From positions 124,553 through 188,552 of the forward strand of contig NZ_LMFH01000005.1 of assembly GCF_001427225.1 (NCBI RefSeq): 64,000 nt of DNA, in the 5' to 3' direction. Positions 20,218-29,453 of the stretch are shown piece by piece. The notes under the pieces are model-generated. The model made no database searches. It worked only from the letters and a program-made list of their open reading frames with translations, and had not been told where the DNA came from. The first letter of the stretch is position 1; each line of letters starts with the position of its first letter. Both the position numbers and the translations under genes were made by a program. Source of the stretch: Lysobacter sp. Root494. GTDB lineage: Bacteria; Pseudomonadota; Gammaproteobacteria; Xanthomonadales; Xanthomonadaceae.

Positions 20218-20388
20218 CTCTTCTCCCCGCTTGCGGGGAGAAGATGCCCGAAGGACAGATGAGGGGGCAGCGCAGCGAACTTCATTTGCTCTGCCTGCTT
20301 CATCCAACAGCAAAAACAAAAGTAGCTCGCTGCGCTCGCCACCCTCACCCGCCCTTCGGGCACCCTCTCCCCGCAAGCGGGGAGAGGG
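20218..20388. repeat. second palindromic repeat family, paired ends
   Basis: Two hairpins built on CTCCCCGC / GCGGGGAG stand at the two ends (about 20218-20244 and 20360-20388). Inner matching segments are GCCCGAAGG near the left and CCTTCGGGC near the right, plus CAGCGCAGCG and CGCTGCGCTCG. The whole 170 bases can fold as one long inverted repeat. It has no coding capacity and differs in sequence from the CGTCATTCCCGC family. Confidence 0.8.
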
Positions 20389-20437
20389 ACTTCGTAGGCA
20401 ACGCGGAACGGTAACCATTGATGCGCAACCGCAATAA

Positions 20438-20466
20438 GAAAAGGCCGGCAATCGCCGGCCTTTTCT
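20438..20466. terminator. bidirectional intrinsic terminator
   Basis: AAAAGGCCGGC / GCCGGCCTTTT with a short loop, flanked by A and T runs, lies between the convergent glutathione transferase and M2 peptidase genes. Confidence 0.88.
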
Positions 20467-20491
20467 TTGCAATCTCAAACCTCGCGCGAAA

Positions 20492-22480
20492 TCAGGCGCC
20501 AGCCTGTTTTGTCTCCGGTACGGCGGTTGTCTTGCCGGCTTCGGCATTCCAGCCGCAGGTCTTGCCTTCATTCTGCTGCTTCAGCCACGCCTGCAGCGGC
20601 GAGAAGTATTCGAGGATCGCGGAGGCGTCCATCTTCCCGCCACCGGTGAGTTCCTTCATGGTCTGCTGCCACGGCTGGCTCGCGCCCTTGCTCAGCATTG
20701 CCTGGTACTTCGCACCGGCGGCCTTGTTGCCATAGAAGCTGCACTCGTGCAGCGGGCCCTTGTAGCCCGACGCATCGCACAGCGCCTTGTAGAACTGGAA
20801 CTGCAGCACGTGCGAGAGGAAGTAGCGCGTGTACGGCGTGTTGCCCGGCACGTGGTACTTGGCGCCCGGATCGAAGAAGTCCTCGCCGCGCGCGCTGACC
20901 GGGGCGACGCCCTGGTATTTCGCCTTCAGGTCCCACCATGCCTTGTTGTAGTTCGCCGGTGTGATCGAGCCATCGAACACGCCCCAGCGCCAGCGATCGA
21001 TCATCAGGCCGAAGGGCAGGAACGCCACCTTCGCCAGCGCCATGCGCATCTGCGCGTTGATCACCGCTTCATTGCTCGGCATCTGCGCGCTCACCAGGCC
21101 GATCGACTGCAGGTAGCTGGGCGTCATCGAAAGCACGATGGTGTCGCCAATGGCTTCGTGGAAGCCATCGTGCGCGCCCTGCTGGAAGATCGGCGGCTGG
21201 TCGTTGTAGGCCATGTAGTAATAGACGTGGCCGAGCTCGTGGTAGACCGTGGTGAAGTCTTCCTCGTTCGGCTTGATGCACATCTTGGTGCGCACGTCGC
21301 CCTTCATGTCGATGTCCCACGCGCTGGCGTGGCAGACGACGTCGCGATCGCGCGGCTTGATGAACTGCGTCTTCGTCCAGTAGCTCTCGGGCAGCTTGGG
21401 CATGCCGAGCGAGGCGTAGAAATCCTGTGCGCGCTCGGTCATTTCCCTGGCTTCGGCCAGGTCGGCTTCCTGGGCGATGTCGGCGCGTTCCTGGTAGGTC
21501 GCTTCGTGGTCCAGCGCGCGCAGCAGCTCGGCTTCCTTCGCGTCGCGCGCTGCCTTGAGCGTGCCGGTGATATCGAGGCTGCCGGCCTGGTCGTTGCCGT
21601 ACGGCTGCAGGATCGGCCAGAGGTTGCCCCAGTCCTGCTGCCACATGTTGCCGAGCAGGTGCGCGGGCAGCATGCCGCCCGTGACCTCGCCCTTGTCGCC
21701 GTACTTCTTTTCCAGCTGCGTGCGGGTGTAGCAGTGCAGCTGTTCGTACAGCGGCTTCACCTGCAGCCACAGGCGATCGGTTTCGGCGGCGATTTCGGCC
21801 GGCGTCATGTCGTAGCCCGAACGCCAGAGTTCGCCGGTGTCGGCGTAGCCCAGGTCCTTCGCGCCGGTGTTGATCAGTTCGACGAAGCGCGTGTAGTCCT
21901 TGCGCATCGGTTGCGAAATCGTGTGCCAGCCCTGCCACGCGTCGAGCTGCTCTTCATAGCTTGCGGCGGGATCGCGCAGCACGTCCTCGAGTTCGCCGAG
22001 CTGGCGGCATTTGCGCGCGCTGCCTTCGCCCTTGCAGTACTCACCCGAGCCGTACATGCCTTCCATCTTGGTGGCGATGCCGGTCAGCTCTTCGAGCTTC
22101 TTCGGATCCTTCGGTGGCGGCATCGCGACCGAGAGCTTGAGCAGGCGGATCGCGCGCGCGCTTTCGGGCGACATCTTCTGCCCCTCGAACTTGCGCGATT
22201 CCTCGATCCACTTGTTGAGTTGCGACAGGAAGCGCTCGTTGGCCTTGGCGGTCAGCAGCTCGGTATCGCTGTTGATGTAGGTCGCCGACGTCCACTGCGC
22301 CGCGTTGAGCTCGGGGTAGATCTTGCGCATTTCCTCGTTGACGCGCGCGACGAACTGGTCGGCGGTCTCGCCCTCCGGTGCCTTCGCCGCGTCGGTCGCG
22401 GGGGCCTGGTCCTTCTTGCAGGCCGACAAGGTGAGGCCCGCGGCAACCGCGAGCGCGAGCAGGGCATGACGATGATTCAC
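20492..22480 (-). CDS. M2 family metallopeptidase (ACE-like peptidyl-dipeptidase), lipoprotein
   Basis: A 662-residue protein. The N-terminal signal MNHRHALLALAVAAGLTLSA ends in a lipobox before CKKD, so it should be a lipid-anchored envelope protein. The zinc motif is YHELGHVYYYMAY near residue 413, with the third ligand Glu in HEAIGDTIVLSM. The C-terminal region GEDFFDPGAKYHVPGNTPYT matches the ACE substrate-binding segment. It would release C-terminal dipeptides from peptides. Bacterial ACE homologues are known from Xanthomonas. It stands alone with its own terminator. Confidence 0.95.
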   Translation of the reverse strand: MNHRHALLALAVAAGLTLSACKKDQAPATDAAKAPEGETADQFVARVNEEMRKIYPELNAAQWTSATYINSDTELLTAKANERFLSQLNKWIEESRKFEGQKMSPESARAIRLLKLSVAMPPPKDPKKLEELTGIATKMEGMYGSGEYCKGEGSARKCRQLGELEDVLRDPAASYEEQLDAWQGWHTISQPMRKDYTRFVELINTGAKDLGYADTGELWRSGYDMTPAEIAAETDRLWLQVKPLYEQLHCYTRTQLEKKYGDKGEVTGGMLPAHLLGNMWQQDWGNLWPILQPYGNDQAGSLDITGTLKAARDAKEAELLRALDHEATYQERADIAQEADLAEAREMTERAQDFYASLGMPKLPESYWTKTQFIKPRDRDVVCHASAWDIDMKGDVRTKMCIKPNEEDFTTVYHELGHVYYYMAYNDQPPIFQQGAHDGFHEAIGDTIVLSMTPSYLQSIGLVSAQMPSNEAVINAQMRMALAKVAFLPFGLMIDRWRWGVFDGSITPANYNKAWWDLKAKYQGVAPVSARGEDFFDPGAKYHVPGNTPYTRYFLSHVLQFQFYKALCDASGYKGPLHECSFYGNKAAGAKYQAMLSKGASQPWQQTMKELTGGGKMDASAILEYFSPLQAWLKQQNEGKTCGWNAEAGKTTAVPETKQAGA

Positions 22481-22597
22481 GATGGATCCTCTGCGGGCGC
22501 CCGGCGGGGCGCGGAGAACCGCGAGGCTAGTGGGTGGAAGCGGGGGCCTGCAAGTGATGGCGGCCGGAAATGACGGCCATCGCGCATGTCCGGCCGG

Positions 22598-24691
22598 TCA
22601 GGCGCCGATGGCGGGGTCGCTCACGCTCGCCGCTCCCGTTTCCATATGGCCGGCAAGGCGGCGCAGAAAGTTCGCGTCGGAACTGGACGTGATGCTCAGG
22701 TCGTACCAGTGGCCGTTGCCCGCGATCGCCCAGGCATCGTCGACGTTCGCGCCCGCGGCCAGGGTGTGCGTGCGTGGGGCCGCGGTGTTGTAACGGTTTG
22801 GCCTGACCGTCAGCGTGCAGGGCGCGCTGCCGTTGTTGCGCAGGCGCAGGATGATGCTCCCGCCTGCGCGATCGTAGATCGTCTCGACTTCCGGCTGCGC
22901 CTTGCTCGTGCCGGCGAGCAGCACGTCGCCGACGAATTCGCGCAGGAAGCCGTTGGGCCCGTAAGCGCGCAGGTCATACCGACCCGAGGTGTAGGAAACC
23001 GCGCTCCAGTAGTCGGACACTTCCTTGCCGGCGCCGACGGTGTAGAACCACGGACCGTCGCTGCGGTTCTGCGAGTACACGTTGAAGGCCGCGCCCGCGC
23101 TGCCGGTATTCGCGAAGTCGACCCAGAAACGGCCCGCGACGGGATCGACGCGGCCATCGGCATGCAGTTCGTAGGGCAACGCGCACGCGGGACGTTGTCC
23201 GGTTTCCTGCCGCGGCAGGGTCTGCCTGTTTGGCACGCGCGGCGGCTTGAATGCGCAGGTCGCGTCGGCTTCGCCGATGTTGCCCGTCGTGTCCGGCAGT
23301 GCAGGCCAGTTGTTGTCGGGATCGGCGAATTCCAGTGTCGATGTGAGATCGCCGCATACCTCGCGGCGCCACGCGCTGATGTTGGGATCGATCACGCCGA
23401 AGCGTTGCTCGAGGAAGCGGATCAGCGAGGTGTGGTCGAACACCTGCGAATTCACCCAGCCACCCTTGCTCCACGGCGAGATCACGAACATCGGCGTGCG
23501 CGCTCCCAGTCCCACCGGCACGCCGTTGTAGTTTTCGGTGCTGGTGTCGACCGTGCTCAGGCCCATGCTGCGGTCGATCGCGGGCAGCGGCGCGGGCACG
23601 TGGTCGAAGAAGCCGCCGTTCTCGTCGTAGTTGACGATGAACACCGTCTTCGACCACACCTCGGGATTGGCTGCGAGCACTTCGAGGAAGCGCGCGGTCA
23701 GCGATTCGCCGTACGCCGGCGTCGCTGCGGGATGCTCGCTCATGATGTAGGGCGCGACCAGCCACGACACCTGCGGCAGCGTGCCGGCCTCGACGTCGCG
23801 CCGGAAGGCATCGGCCATGTGTTCGCCGCGCGAAGCGGCCGCATTGCCGGCATTGGAACCCGCGACCCATGCTCGGCCGCGCTGGTACAGCGGCGAGGAA
23901 GTGTCGAGATTGCGGAAGTTGCGGAACCACGGCAGCGAGTTGTCGCCGTAGTTGTCGTATTCCTGGTAGACCTTCCAGCTCACGCCCGCGGCCTGCAGGC
24001 GTTCGGCGTAGGTGGTCCAGGTGTAGGCGTCGAAGCCGGGATCGTCCTTGGACATGTCCGCCGTCCAGTTGCCATCGTCCTTGTTGTTCACCGCCTGCGT
24101 CCCGGTGTTTCCGACGGTCAGGCCGCTCGTGCCGGTGAACATGTGCATGCGGTTGGGGTTGGTCGGCCCGAAGATGGAGCAGTAGTACGCGTCGCACACG
24201 GTGAATGCGTCGGCGAGCGCGTAGTAGAACGGCAGGTCTGCGCGGGTGAAGTGACCCATCGCGAACGGCCCCTTCACCTGCACCCACGCGTCGTAGTTCT
24301 TCCACAACGCGTGCGAGCCTTTCCAGTTGTGGTCGATGTCCGCCAGGCATTGCGCTGCGGTTTTGTCGGTGTCCAGGTGGAACGGCAGCGTGTACTTCGA
24401 ACCACCGATGCGGTTGGGCTGGTACCAGACCGCCTTGCCGCCGGGCAGCGGGATCGGACGCGGATCGTCGAAGCCGCGCACGCCACGCAAGGTGCCCAGG
24501 TAGTGGTCGAACGAGCGGTTCTCCTGCATCAGGATCACCACGTGCTGCACGTCCCGGATCGTTCCGGTGACGATCGCCGGTTCAACGGCCAGTGCGTCGC
24601 GGATCACCTTCGGCAGCAGTTGCACGCCGACGGCGCCGGCTGCCGCGGCGGCGGAAAGCTTGAGGAAATGGCGGCGTCGTTCGGAAACCAT
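22598..24691 (-). CDS. phosphocholine-specific phospholipase C, Tat-exported
   Basis: A 697-residue protein. It starts with a twin-arginine signal, MVSERRRHFLKLSAAAAAGA. The catalytic phosphoesterase domain begins VQHVVILMQENRSFDHYLG, typical of the bacterial PC-PLC/acid phosphatase family, with SFDHYLGTLRGVRGF, NYDENGGFFDHVP and APYIMSEHPA as further conserved blocks. Two C-terminal beta domains of the DUF756 type follow from about residue 510. It hydrolyses phosphatidylcholine or sphingomyelin to phosphocholine and is exported folded through Tat. No accessory gene adjoins it. Confidence 0.94.
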   Translation of the reverse strand: MVSERRRHFLKLSAAAAAGAVGVQLLPKVIRDALAVEPAIVTGTIRDVQHVVILMQENRSFDHYLGTLRGVRGFDDPRPIPLPGGKAVWYQPNRIGGSKYTLPFHLDTDKTAAQCLADIDHNWKGSHALWKNYDAWVQVKGPFAMGHFTRADLPFYYALADAFTVCDAYYCSIFGPTNPNRMHMFTGTSGLTVGNTGTQAVNNKDDGNWTADMSKDDPGFDAYTWTTYAERLQAAGVSWKVYQEYDNYGDNSLPWFRNFRNLDTSSPLYQRGRAWVAGSNAGNAAASRGEHMADAFRRDVEAGTLPQVSWLVAPYIMSEHPAATPAYGESLTARFLEVLAANPEVWSKTVFIVNYDENGGFFDHVPAPLPAIDRSMGLSTVDTSTENYNGVPVGLGARTPMFVISPWSKGGWVNSQVFDHTSLIRFLEQRFGVIDPNISAWRREVCGDLTSTLEFADPDNNWPALPDTTGNIGEADATCAFKPPRVPNRQTLPRQETGQRPACALPYELHADGRVDPVAGRFWVDFANTGSAGAAFNVYSQNRSDGPWFYTVGAGKEVSDYWSAVSYTSGRYDLRAYGPNGFLREFVGDVLLAGTSKAQPEVETIYDRAGGSIILRLRNNGSAPCTLTVRPNRYNTAAPRTHTLAAGANVDDAWAIAGNGHWYDLSITSSSDANFLRRLAGHMETGAASVSDPAIGA

Positions 24692-24932
24692 GGCGTTCTC
24701 GCGGTGGCTGCGTGATGCGACCGAATTGTCCGATGTGGCGATTGCTCTGCAGCGGACGGATGCGTACTACACCGGCCAGCGGCGTAGGGCGCAGTCGGAT
24801 CGCACAGTGCCGTGCGGAACGCGCGTGCGCAAACGCAAGCGGAATGACTGTCGTCTTTCGTTAGACGCGCCGGTTCAAACGCAAGTGGATCCCGGGCCGT
24901 CTTTCGTTTTTCCTGCGTGCCTGAGTGCAGCC

Positions 24933-25388
24933 TTATGGCCTATGCGCAAGCCCGCGGACAATCAGCCATTGCCACGCGGCGTCGGCATCGTGTTCGAAAT
25001 AGGCGCGTGCCGAGCCGAGGCGGAATGTGTAGCCCCACTCATCCATGTCCGCGAGGATGCGGTCGCGGCCGACGCCAGGAATCTCATCGCCGAGCAGCGC
25101 CTGCAACACGCACACGGCATCTTCTTCCTCGACCGAATCGGTGGCGTCGGTGTGGACCTGCGCACGACGTTCGGGTGGAAGCACGATCAGGTGCGCGGCT
25201 TCGTGCAGCAGCGAATGCACCGGTGTGTCGGAACGCGCGTAGACGGTGCTGCCGATCAGGCCCGCTTCGCGTTCGCCCCAGTAACTGCCGGGAATGGCTT
25301 CGCCGTCCGGAACGATCTGCAACTGGAGCTCGTGTCGCGCGAGCAGGGCCGCGACGTCGGCCGGATTGATGTCGGCGAGGGTGATCAC
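24933..25388 (-). CDS. HEAAH-motif putative metallopeptidase-like protein downstream of minE
   Basis: A 151-residue protein. The short zinc-binding motif is SLLHEAAHLIVLPPERR, with possible further ligands in EEEDAVCVLQALL and in the later HDADAAW. The size and HExxH-in-helix pattern resemble ImmA/IrrE-like peptidases, but the family is not certain. It has no signal peptide. It lies 45 bases downstream of minE on the same strand and may be read as the tail of the min transcript. Function unknown. Confidence 0.72.
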   Translation of the reverse strand: MITLADINPADVAALLARHELQLQIVPDGEAIPGSYWGEREAGLIGSTVYARSDTPVHSLLHEAAHLIVLPPERRAQVHTDATDSVEEEDAVCVLQALLGDEIPGVGRDRILADMDEWGYTFRLGSARAYFEHDADAAWQWLIVRGLAHRP

Positions 25389-25433
25389 GGGAAGCGGCGA
25401 ACTCCCCTGCGCGAATGCGCAGGGGAGAAAACA

Positions 25434-25697
25434 TCAGGCTTGGGCGGGGTTTTCCGGCAGCGCGACGGAGATGTCGAGCACCTTGTTGTCGCCTTCGCCG
25501 ATCAGGTCGACCTTGACGGCTTCATCTTCGACCTTGACGTACTTACGGATCACTTCCAGCAATTCGCGCTGCAGCATCGGCAGGTAGTCGGGGCTGGTAC
25601 CGCGGCCGCTGCGTTCGTGCGCGACGATGATGCGGAGGCGATCCTTGGCGATCGAGGCGGTGGGCTTCTTGACGGTCAGGAAATCGAACAAACCCAT
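25434..25697 (-). CDS. minE: cell division topological specificity factor MinE
   Basis: An 87-residue protein from [20 protein letters not shown]. The N-terminal amphipathic MGLFDFL binds membrane, and [14 protein letters not shown] is the MinD-contacting anti-MinCD strand/helix. It drives pole-to-pole oscillation of MinCD by stimulating MinD ATPase. Two bases separate it from minD. Length is normal for the family. Confidence 0.97.
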   Translation of the reverse strand: MGLFDFLTVKKPTASIAKDRLRIIVAHERSGRGTSPDYLPMLQRELLEVIRKYVKVEDEAVKVDLIGEGDNKVLDISVALPENPAQA

Positions 25698-25699
25698 GG

Positions 25700-26509
25700 T
25701 CAGGCTCCAAAGATCTTGCTGAAGAAGCCCTTCTTCTCGACCTGCGTGAAACGCATGGGGCGGTCCTCGCCCAGCAGTCGTGCAACCGCATCGTCGTACG
25801 CTTGCGCAGCGTCGGATTCGGTTTCGAGGATGACGGGCTCGCCCTTGTTCGAGGCATTGAGCACGTCGCCGGATTCGGGAATGACGCCGATCGTCTTGAG
25901 GCCGAGGATTTCCTCGACGTCGCCAACACTCAGCATCTCGCCGGTTTCCACGCGCTTGGGGCTGTAGCGGGTGAGCAGCAGGAACTCCTTCACGCGCTCG
26001 CCGTTCTCGGCGCGGCGGGTCTTGGAAGCGAGCAGGCCGAGGATGCGATCGGAGTCGCGCACCGAGGACACTTCCGGGTTCACCACCACGACCGCCTGGT
26101 CGGCGAAATACATGGCGAGGAACGCACCCTTCTCGATGCCGGCCGGCGAGTCGCACACGACGTAGTCGAAGCCCTCGTTCGACAGGTCGTTCAGCACCTT
26201 TTCCACGCCTTCCTTGGTCAAGGCGTCCTTGTCGCGCGTCTGCGACGCGGCGAGCACGTGGAGGTTGTCAAAACGCTTGTCCTTGATCAGCGCCTGCTTG
26301 AGCGACGCCTCGCCGCTGATGACGTTGACGAAGTCGTACACCACGCGACGCTCGCAGCCCATGATCAGGTCGAGGTTGCGCAGGCCGACGTCGAAGTCGA
26401 TGACGGCGACCTTGTGGCCGCGACGGGCGAGTCCGCAGGCGACGCTGGCGCTGGTCGTGGTCTTGCCCACGCCGCCCTTGCCCGAGGTGACTACGATGAT
26501 TTCTGCCAA
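25700..26509 (-). CDS. minD: septum site-determining ATPase MinD
   Basis: A 269-residue protein, the standard length if translation starts at TTG 26509 ([18 protein letters not shown]). GGGAG stands the right distance before this TTG, while the frame open further upstream lacks support. Seen: deviant Walker [11 protein letters not shown], switch [28 protein letters not shown], and a C-terminal amphipathic helix KKGFFSKIF for membrane binding. It recruits MinC to inhibit FtsZ away from midcell. It is the middle gene of minC-minD-minE. Confidence 0.97.
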   Translation of the reverse strand: MAEIIVVTSGKGGVGKTTTSASVACGLARRGHKVAVIDFDVGLRNLDLIMGCERRVVYDFVNVISGEASLKQALIKDKRFDNLHVLAASQTRDKDALTKEGVEKVLNDLSNEGFDYVVCDSPAGIEKGAFLAMYFADQAVVVVNPEVSSVRDSDRILGLLASKTRRAENGERVKEFLLLTRYSPKRVETGEMLSVGDVEEILGLKTIGVIPESGDVLNASNKGEPVILETESDAAQAYDDAVARLLGEDRPMRFTQVEKKGFFSKIFGA

Positions 26510-26663
26510 GTTTTTTCTCCCAAGTCCTGTGCGACGGCGGATCACTTAGTCGAGGAGCCGCCGTTCTTCTTTTAATGCCGGGCATATGGCCCGTGATTTG
26601 TTCAAAGCACTATTTACAGCAAAAAAGGCGCCTGCTGCGCGCCAGGAAGCATCGTGGGTGAAA

Positions 26664-27446
26664 TCACTCGAGCGCGGCGATCTTCAGTTCCTCGCCTTCG
26701 AGCCAGATCTGCACGGCCTTGCCGCGCAATTCCTTTGGAATGTCTTCGAGCACCTTGTAGCGGCCGGCGATCGCGACCAGTTCGGCGTGGAATTCGCGGC
26801 AGAAGATGCGCGCCTGCTCCCAGCCTTGCGCGCCGGCGAGCGCGCGGCCGCGCAGCGGGCCGTAGATGTGGATCGAGCCGTCCGCCATCACTTCCGCGCC
26901 CGCGCCGATGGTGGTGAGCACGCTGAGGTCGCGGTTGGCGGCGTAGACCTGCTGGCCGGAGCGCACGGGCGTGGAGTGGATCAGGCCGGGCATCGTGGGC
27001 GCGGCGAGGGCAGGTGTCGCGGATGCCGGGGCGGCTTCGGTTTTTGCCGGCTGTGCCTTTGCACGCGGCGCAGGCGCAGCCAGTGCCGGCTCCGCTTCGC
27101 CATCGCGCTCGTACGAGGCACGGAATTTCGCGAGCAGCGGCAGGCCGAGTTGCTCGGACAGGCGCTCGATCTCGCTGGTGCCGTAGGCGAGCGCGACCGG
27201 CAGCACGCCGGCGTCGCGCAGGCCTTCGATGAGCTGTCGCGCGGTCGCGACATCGGGCGTCTGCGTCAACCCGCCGAAATCGATAACGATCGCGGCGCGC
27301 GCGAAGAGCTTGGGCGCGCGCTGCACGCGGCCGCGCATTTCTTCGACGAGACGCGCGACGTCGAGGCTGCGGATGCGGAGATTGGCTATGCCGACCTGGC
27401 CGATCTTGAGATCGCCGGCCAGTTCGTAGTCGACCGCCACGCTCAT
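26664..27446 (-). CDS. minC: septum site-determining protein MinC
   Basis: A 260-residue protein. The start MSVAVDYEL at 27446 gives an ATGA overlap with the upstream GNAT gene. The N-terminal FtsZ-inhibiting domain is followed by an Ala/Pro/Lys-rich linker (residues about 125-155, PAPRAKAQPAKTEAAPAS), then the beta-helical MinC C domain with VRSGQQVYAANRDLSVL, GAEVMADGSIHIYGPLRGRA and ARIFCREFHAELVAIAGRY. It blocks FtsZ polymerisation in complex with MinD. The gap to minD is 154 bases. Confidence 0.97.
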   Translation of the reverse strand: MSVAVDYELAGDLKIGQVGIANLRIRSLDVARLVEEMRGRVQRAPKLFARAAIVIDFGGLTQTPDVATARQLIEGLRDAGVLPVALAYGTSEIERLSEQLGLPLLAKFRASYERDGEAEPALAAPAPRAKAQPAKTEAAPASATPALAAPTMPGLIHSTPVRSGQQVYAANRDLSVLTTIGAGAEVMADGSIHIYGPLRGRALAGAQGWEQARIFCREFHAELVAIAGRYKVLEDIPKELRGKAVQIWLEGEELKIAALE

Positions 27447-28048
27447 GGGCAGGTCCCGGTCGCGCGCGGCGCGACGTGGGCGAGTGCCGTGCGCGGTCGC
27501 AGCAGCCAGGAAACCTCCGGCAATGCACCACCATAGGTTTCGTACACCCACGGATAGCTGCACAGCGGCTTCATCAGCATCGCGGCGCGCACGCCGGTTT
27601 CGGACATGACGTGCTGGCCGACCTCGCGGAAACCGAAGCTGCCATGGAAAAGCAGCACCGGATCGTTGGTGCCGTCGAGGAACACTTCGCACGCCATGTG
27701 CGGGTAGCGAAGTTCCGCATAACTCTGCGCGTCGGCATAGAACGCGCGGCCGACGCCACCACCGCGACGGCGGCTCGCCACGACGATCCGGTCGATGTAG
27801 AAGAATTCCGGATAGCGCTCGCGGAACCAGCAGAAGTTGCTGCTGTCGTGTTCCGCGCCCGAGCCCATGCCGATCAGGAAACCCGCCAGCGTTCCGTCGC
27901 GTTCGGCGACACGGAAATACTCGGCGTGTTCAAAGAAGTAGCGCAGTCGCGTCGCGTCCAGCGGCAGGATGGCAGGCCCGGCGGCGTTGTTGAGAGCGAG
28001 GACGGAATCCAGCTCGTGCTCACGCACGTCGCGGACAACGATCGACAT
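27443..28048 (-). CDS. GNAT family acetyltransferase
   Basis: A 201-residue protein with one GNAT domain: YFRVAERDGTLAGFLIGMG (strands 2-4), then the acetyl-CoA pyrophosphate loop YIDRIVVASRRRGGGVGRAFY. An extended C-terminal part after residue 150 is not typical. It is translationally coupled to minC by a four-base overlap, so it is likely transcribed with the min genes; whether it modifies a division protein is unknown. Confidence 0.85.
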   Translation of the reverse strand: MSIVVRDVREHELDSVLALNNAAGPAILPLDATRLRYFFEHAEYFRVAERDGTLAGFLIGMGSGAEHDSSNFCWFRERYPEFFYIDRIVVASRRRGGGVGRAFYADAQSYAELRYPHMACEVFLDGTNDPVLLFHGSFGFREVGQHVMSETGVRAAMLMKPLCSYPWVYETYGGALPEVSWLLRPRTALAHVAPRATGTCP

Positions 28049-28247
28049 TTCGTCGTAACTCCATGGTTTCGGGCCAGCAGCGGCCCAGTGCCGTTGGCCG
28101 GGCGATTATCGCATGGGCGGCAGGGTGGGGCGAGCATGGATTCATCTCGTCCTTGGTGCGCGAACGACACCGATCAGGCCGTCAAAAGACGCGTTGGCAT
28201 GACTTTCGGACGGCTCGGCTACAGCAGGTAGTGGTTAGCATGGATTC

Positions 28248-29453
28248 ATGCTTTCCCGACTCAACCACTCGCAACTGCTGCGCTACGCCGGTCTTTTCAC
28301 CTGGGGCGCGGTCGGGCTGTGGTTGCTGAACGTCTGGCTCGATCCTGCGTTCCTGCCTCCGGAGCCCGGCGAAACCCTGACATGGCGAATCCTGCGCTGG
28401 TCGGTGGTGTATCTCGCGTTCGGCATCGTCTATTGGTGGATCACCCGTTCGCTCGGGCAGCGGCGTCCGGCGTTCGCCGATCACGCGCTCCTCCTGGTAC
28501 TGACCGCCTGCGCCATCGGCGTCACGTATTTTTCCGGCACGGGCCTGGGCAGCATCCTGCTGATGGTCCTGGCCGGGCTGCTGCCCTGGTTGCTCTCGCT
28601 GCGGGTCGCCGTGCCCTGGTTGATCGGCAGCAATCTGGCGACGATTCCGTTGTTCGTGGGACTGGACTTCACCCCGCTGCTGGCCGTGGTGCAGGCACTG
28701 GGCTACATGGGTTTTTCCAGCTTCGTCTTCGTCACCGCACTGGTCGCCCGGCAACAGGCCGAAGCCCGCGAAGAGCAGCGCCGCCTCAACGCCGAATTGC
28801 GTGCCACCCGCGCCCTGCTGGGCGAGAGCGTGCGCGTGAACGAGCGCACCCGTATCTCGCGCGAACTGCATGACCTGCTCGGCCACCACCTCACCGCGCT
28901 CAGCCTCAACCTCGAGGTGGCGGGGCACCTCACCCCTGATGGCCGCGCGCGCGAGCACGTCCAGCAGGCCCATACCCTGGCCAAGCTGCTGCTGACCGAC
29001 GTGCGCGAAGCCGTCAGCCAGCTCCGCGAGGGCGGTGCGATCGACCTGGCCGCTGCACTGCAGCCGTTGTCCGAGAACGTGCCCGCCATCGACATCCACA
29101 TGGACATCGAGGCGCCGTTGACCATCGACGATCCCGAACGCGCCCACGTCCTGTTGCGCTGCACGCAGGAAATCATCACCAATGCCGTTCGCCACGCGAA
29201 TGCGCACAACCTGTGGATCAGCGTGGGCCGCGAAGGGCGCAACATCGTCGTGGACGCGCGTGACGACGGCCGCGGCGCCGACCTGCTCGTCGCCGGCAAT
29301 GGCCTGCGTGGCATGCGCGAGCGCCTGGCCCAGTACGGCGGCGACCTGCGTATAGAAACCCAACCCCGACCTCATCCTGAAGCGGGATTCCGCCTGCGGC
29401 TCACGCTGCCGGCCTCGGCCACCCTGGCCGCAAGCGAAGGAGCGATTGCATGA
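28248..29453 (+). CDS. sensor histidine kinase, NarL/DesK type
   Basis: A 401-residue protein. The N-terminal half has about six membrane segments with little outside loop, so it probably senses a membrane-linked signal. The HisKA_3 box is RTRISRELHDLLGHHLTALS with the phosphoacceptor His near residue 208. The HATPase has CTQEIITNAVRHANAHNL and DDGRGADLLVAGNGLRGMRE. The regulator gene overlaps by ATGA. The same 13 bases AGCATGGATTCAT occur at the start codon and 105 bases upstream. Confidence 0.93.
   Translation: MLSRLNHSQLLRYAGLFTWGAVGLWLLNVWLDPAFLPPEPGETLTWRILRWSVVYLAFGIVYWWITRSLGQRRPAFADHALLLVLTACAIGVTYFSGTGLGSILLMVLAGLLPWLLSLRVAVPWLIGSNLATIPLFVGLDFTPLLAVVQALGYMGFSSFVFVTALVARQQAEAREEQRRLNAELRATRALLGESVRVNERTRISRELHDLLGHHLTALSLNLEVAGHLTPDGRAREHVQQAHTLAKLLLTDVREAVSQLREGGAIDLAAALQPLSENVPAIDIHMDIEAPLTIDDPERAHVLLRCTQEIITNAVRHANAHNLWISVGREGRNIVVDARDDGRGADLLVAGNGLRGMRERLAQYGGDLRIETQPRPHPEAGFRLRLTLPASATLAASEGAIA

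Noticed and set aside
20747..24715. Two long plus-strand frames opposite the M2 peptidase and phospholipase C genes
   Set aside because: They are antisense shadows. The minus-strand products have signals and catalytic motifs; these have none.
26510..26545. ATG-type upstream start for MinD
   Set aside because: The extra MIRRRTGLGRKN is not found in MinD proteins. TTG at 26509 has a proper ribosome binding site and gives the normal 269 residues.
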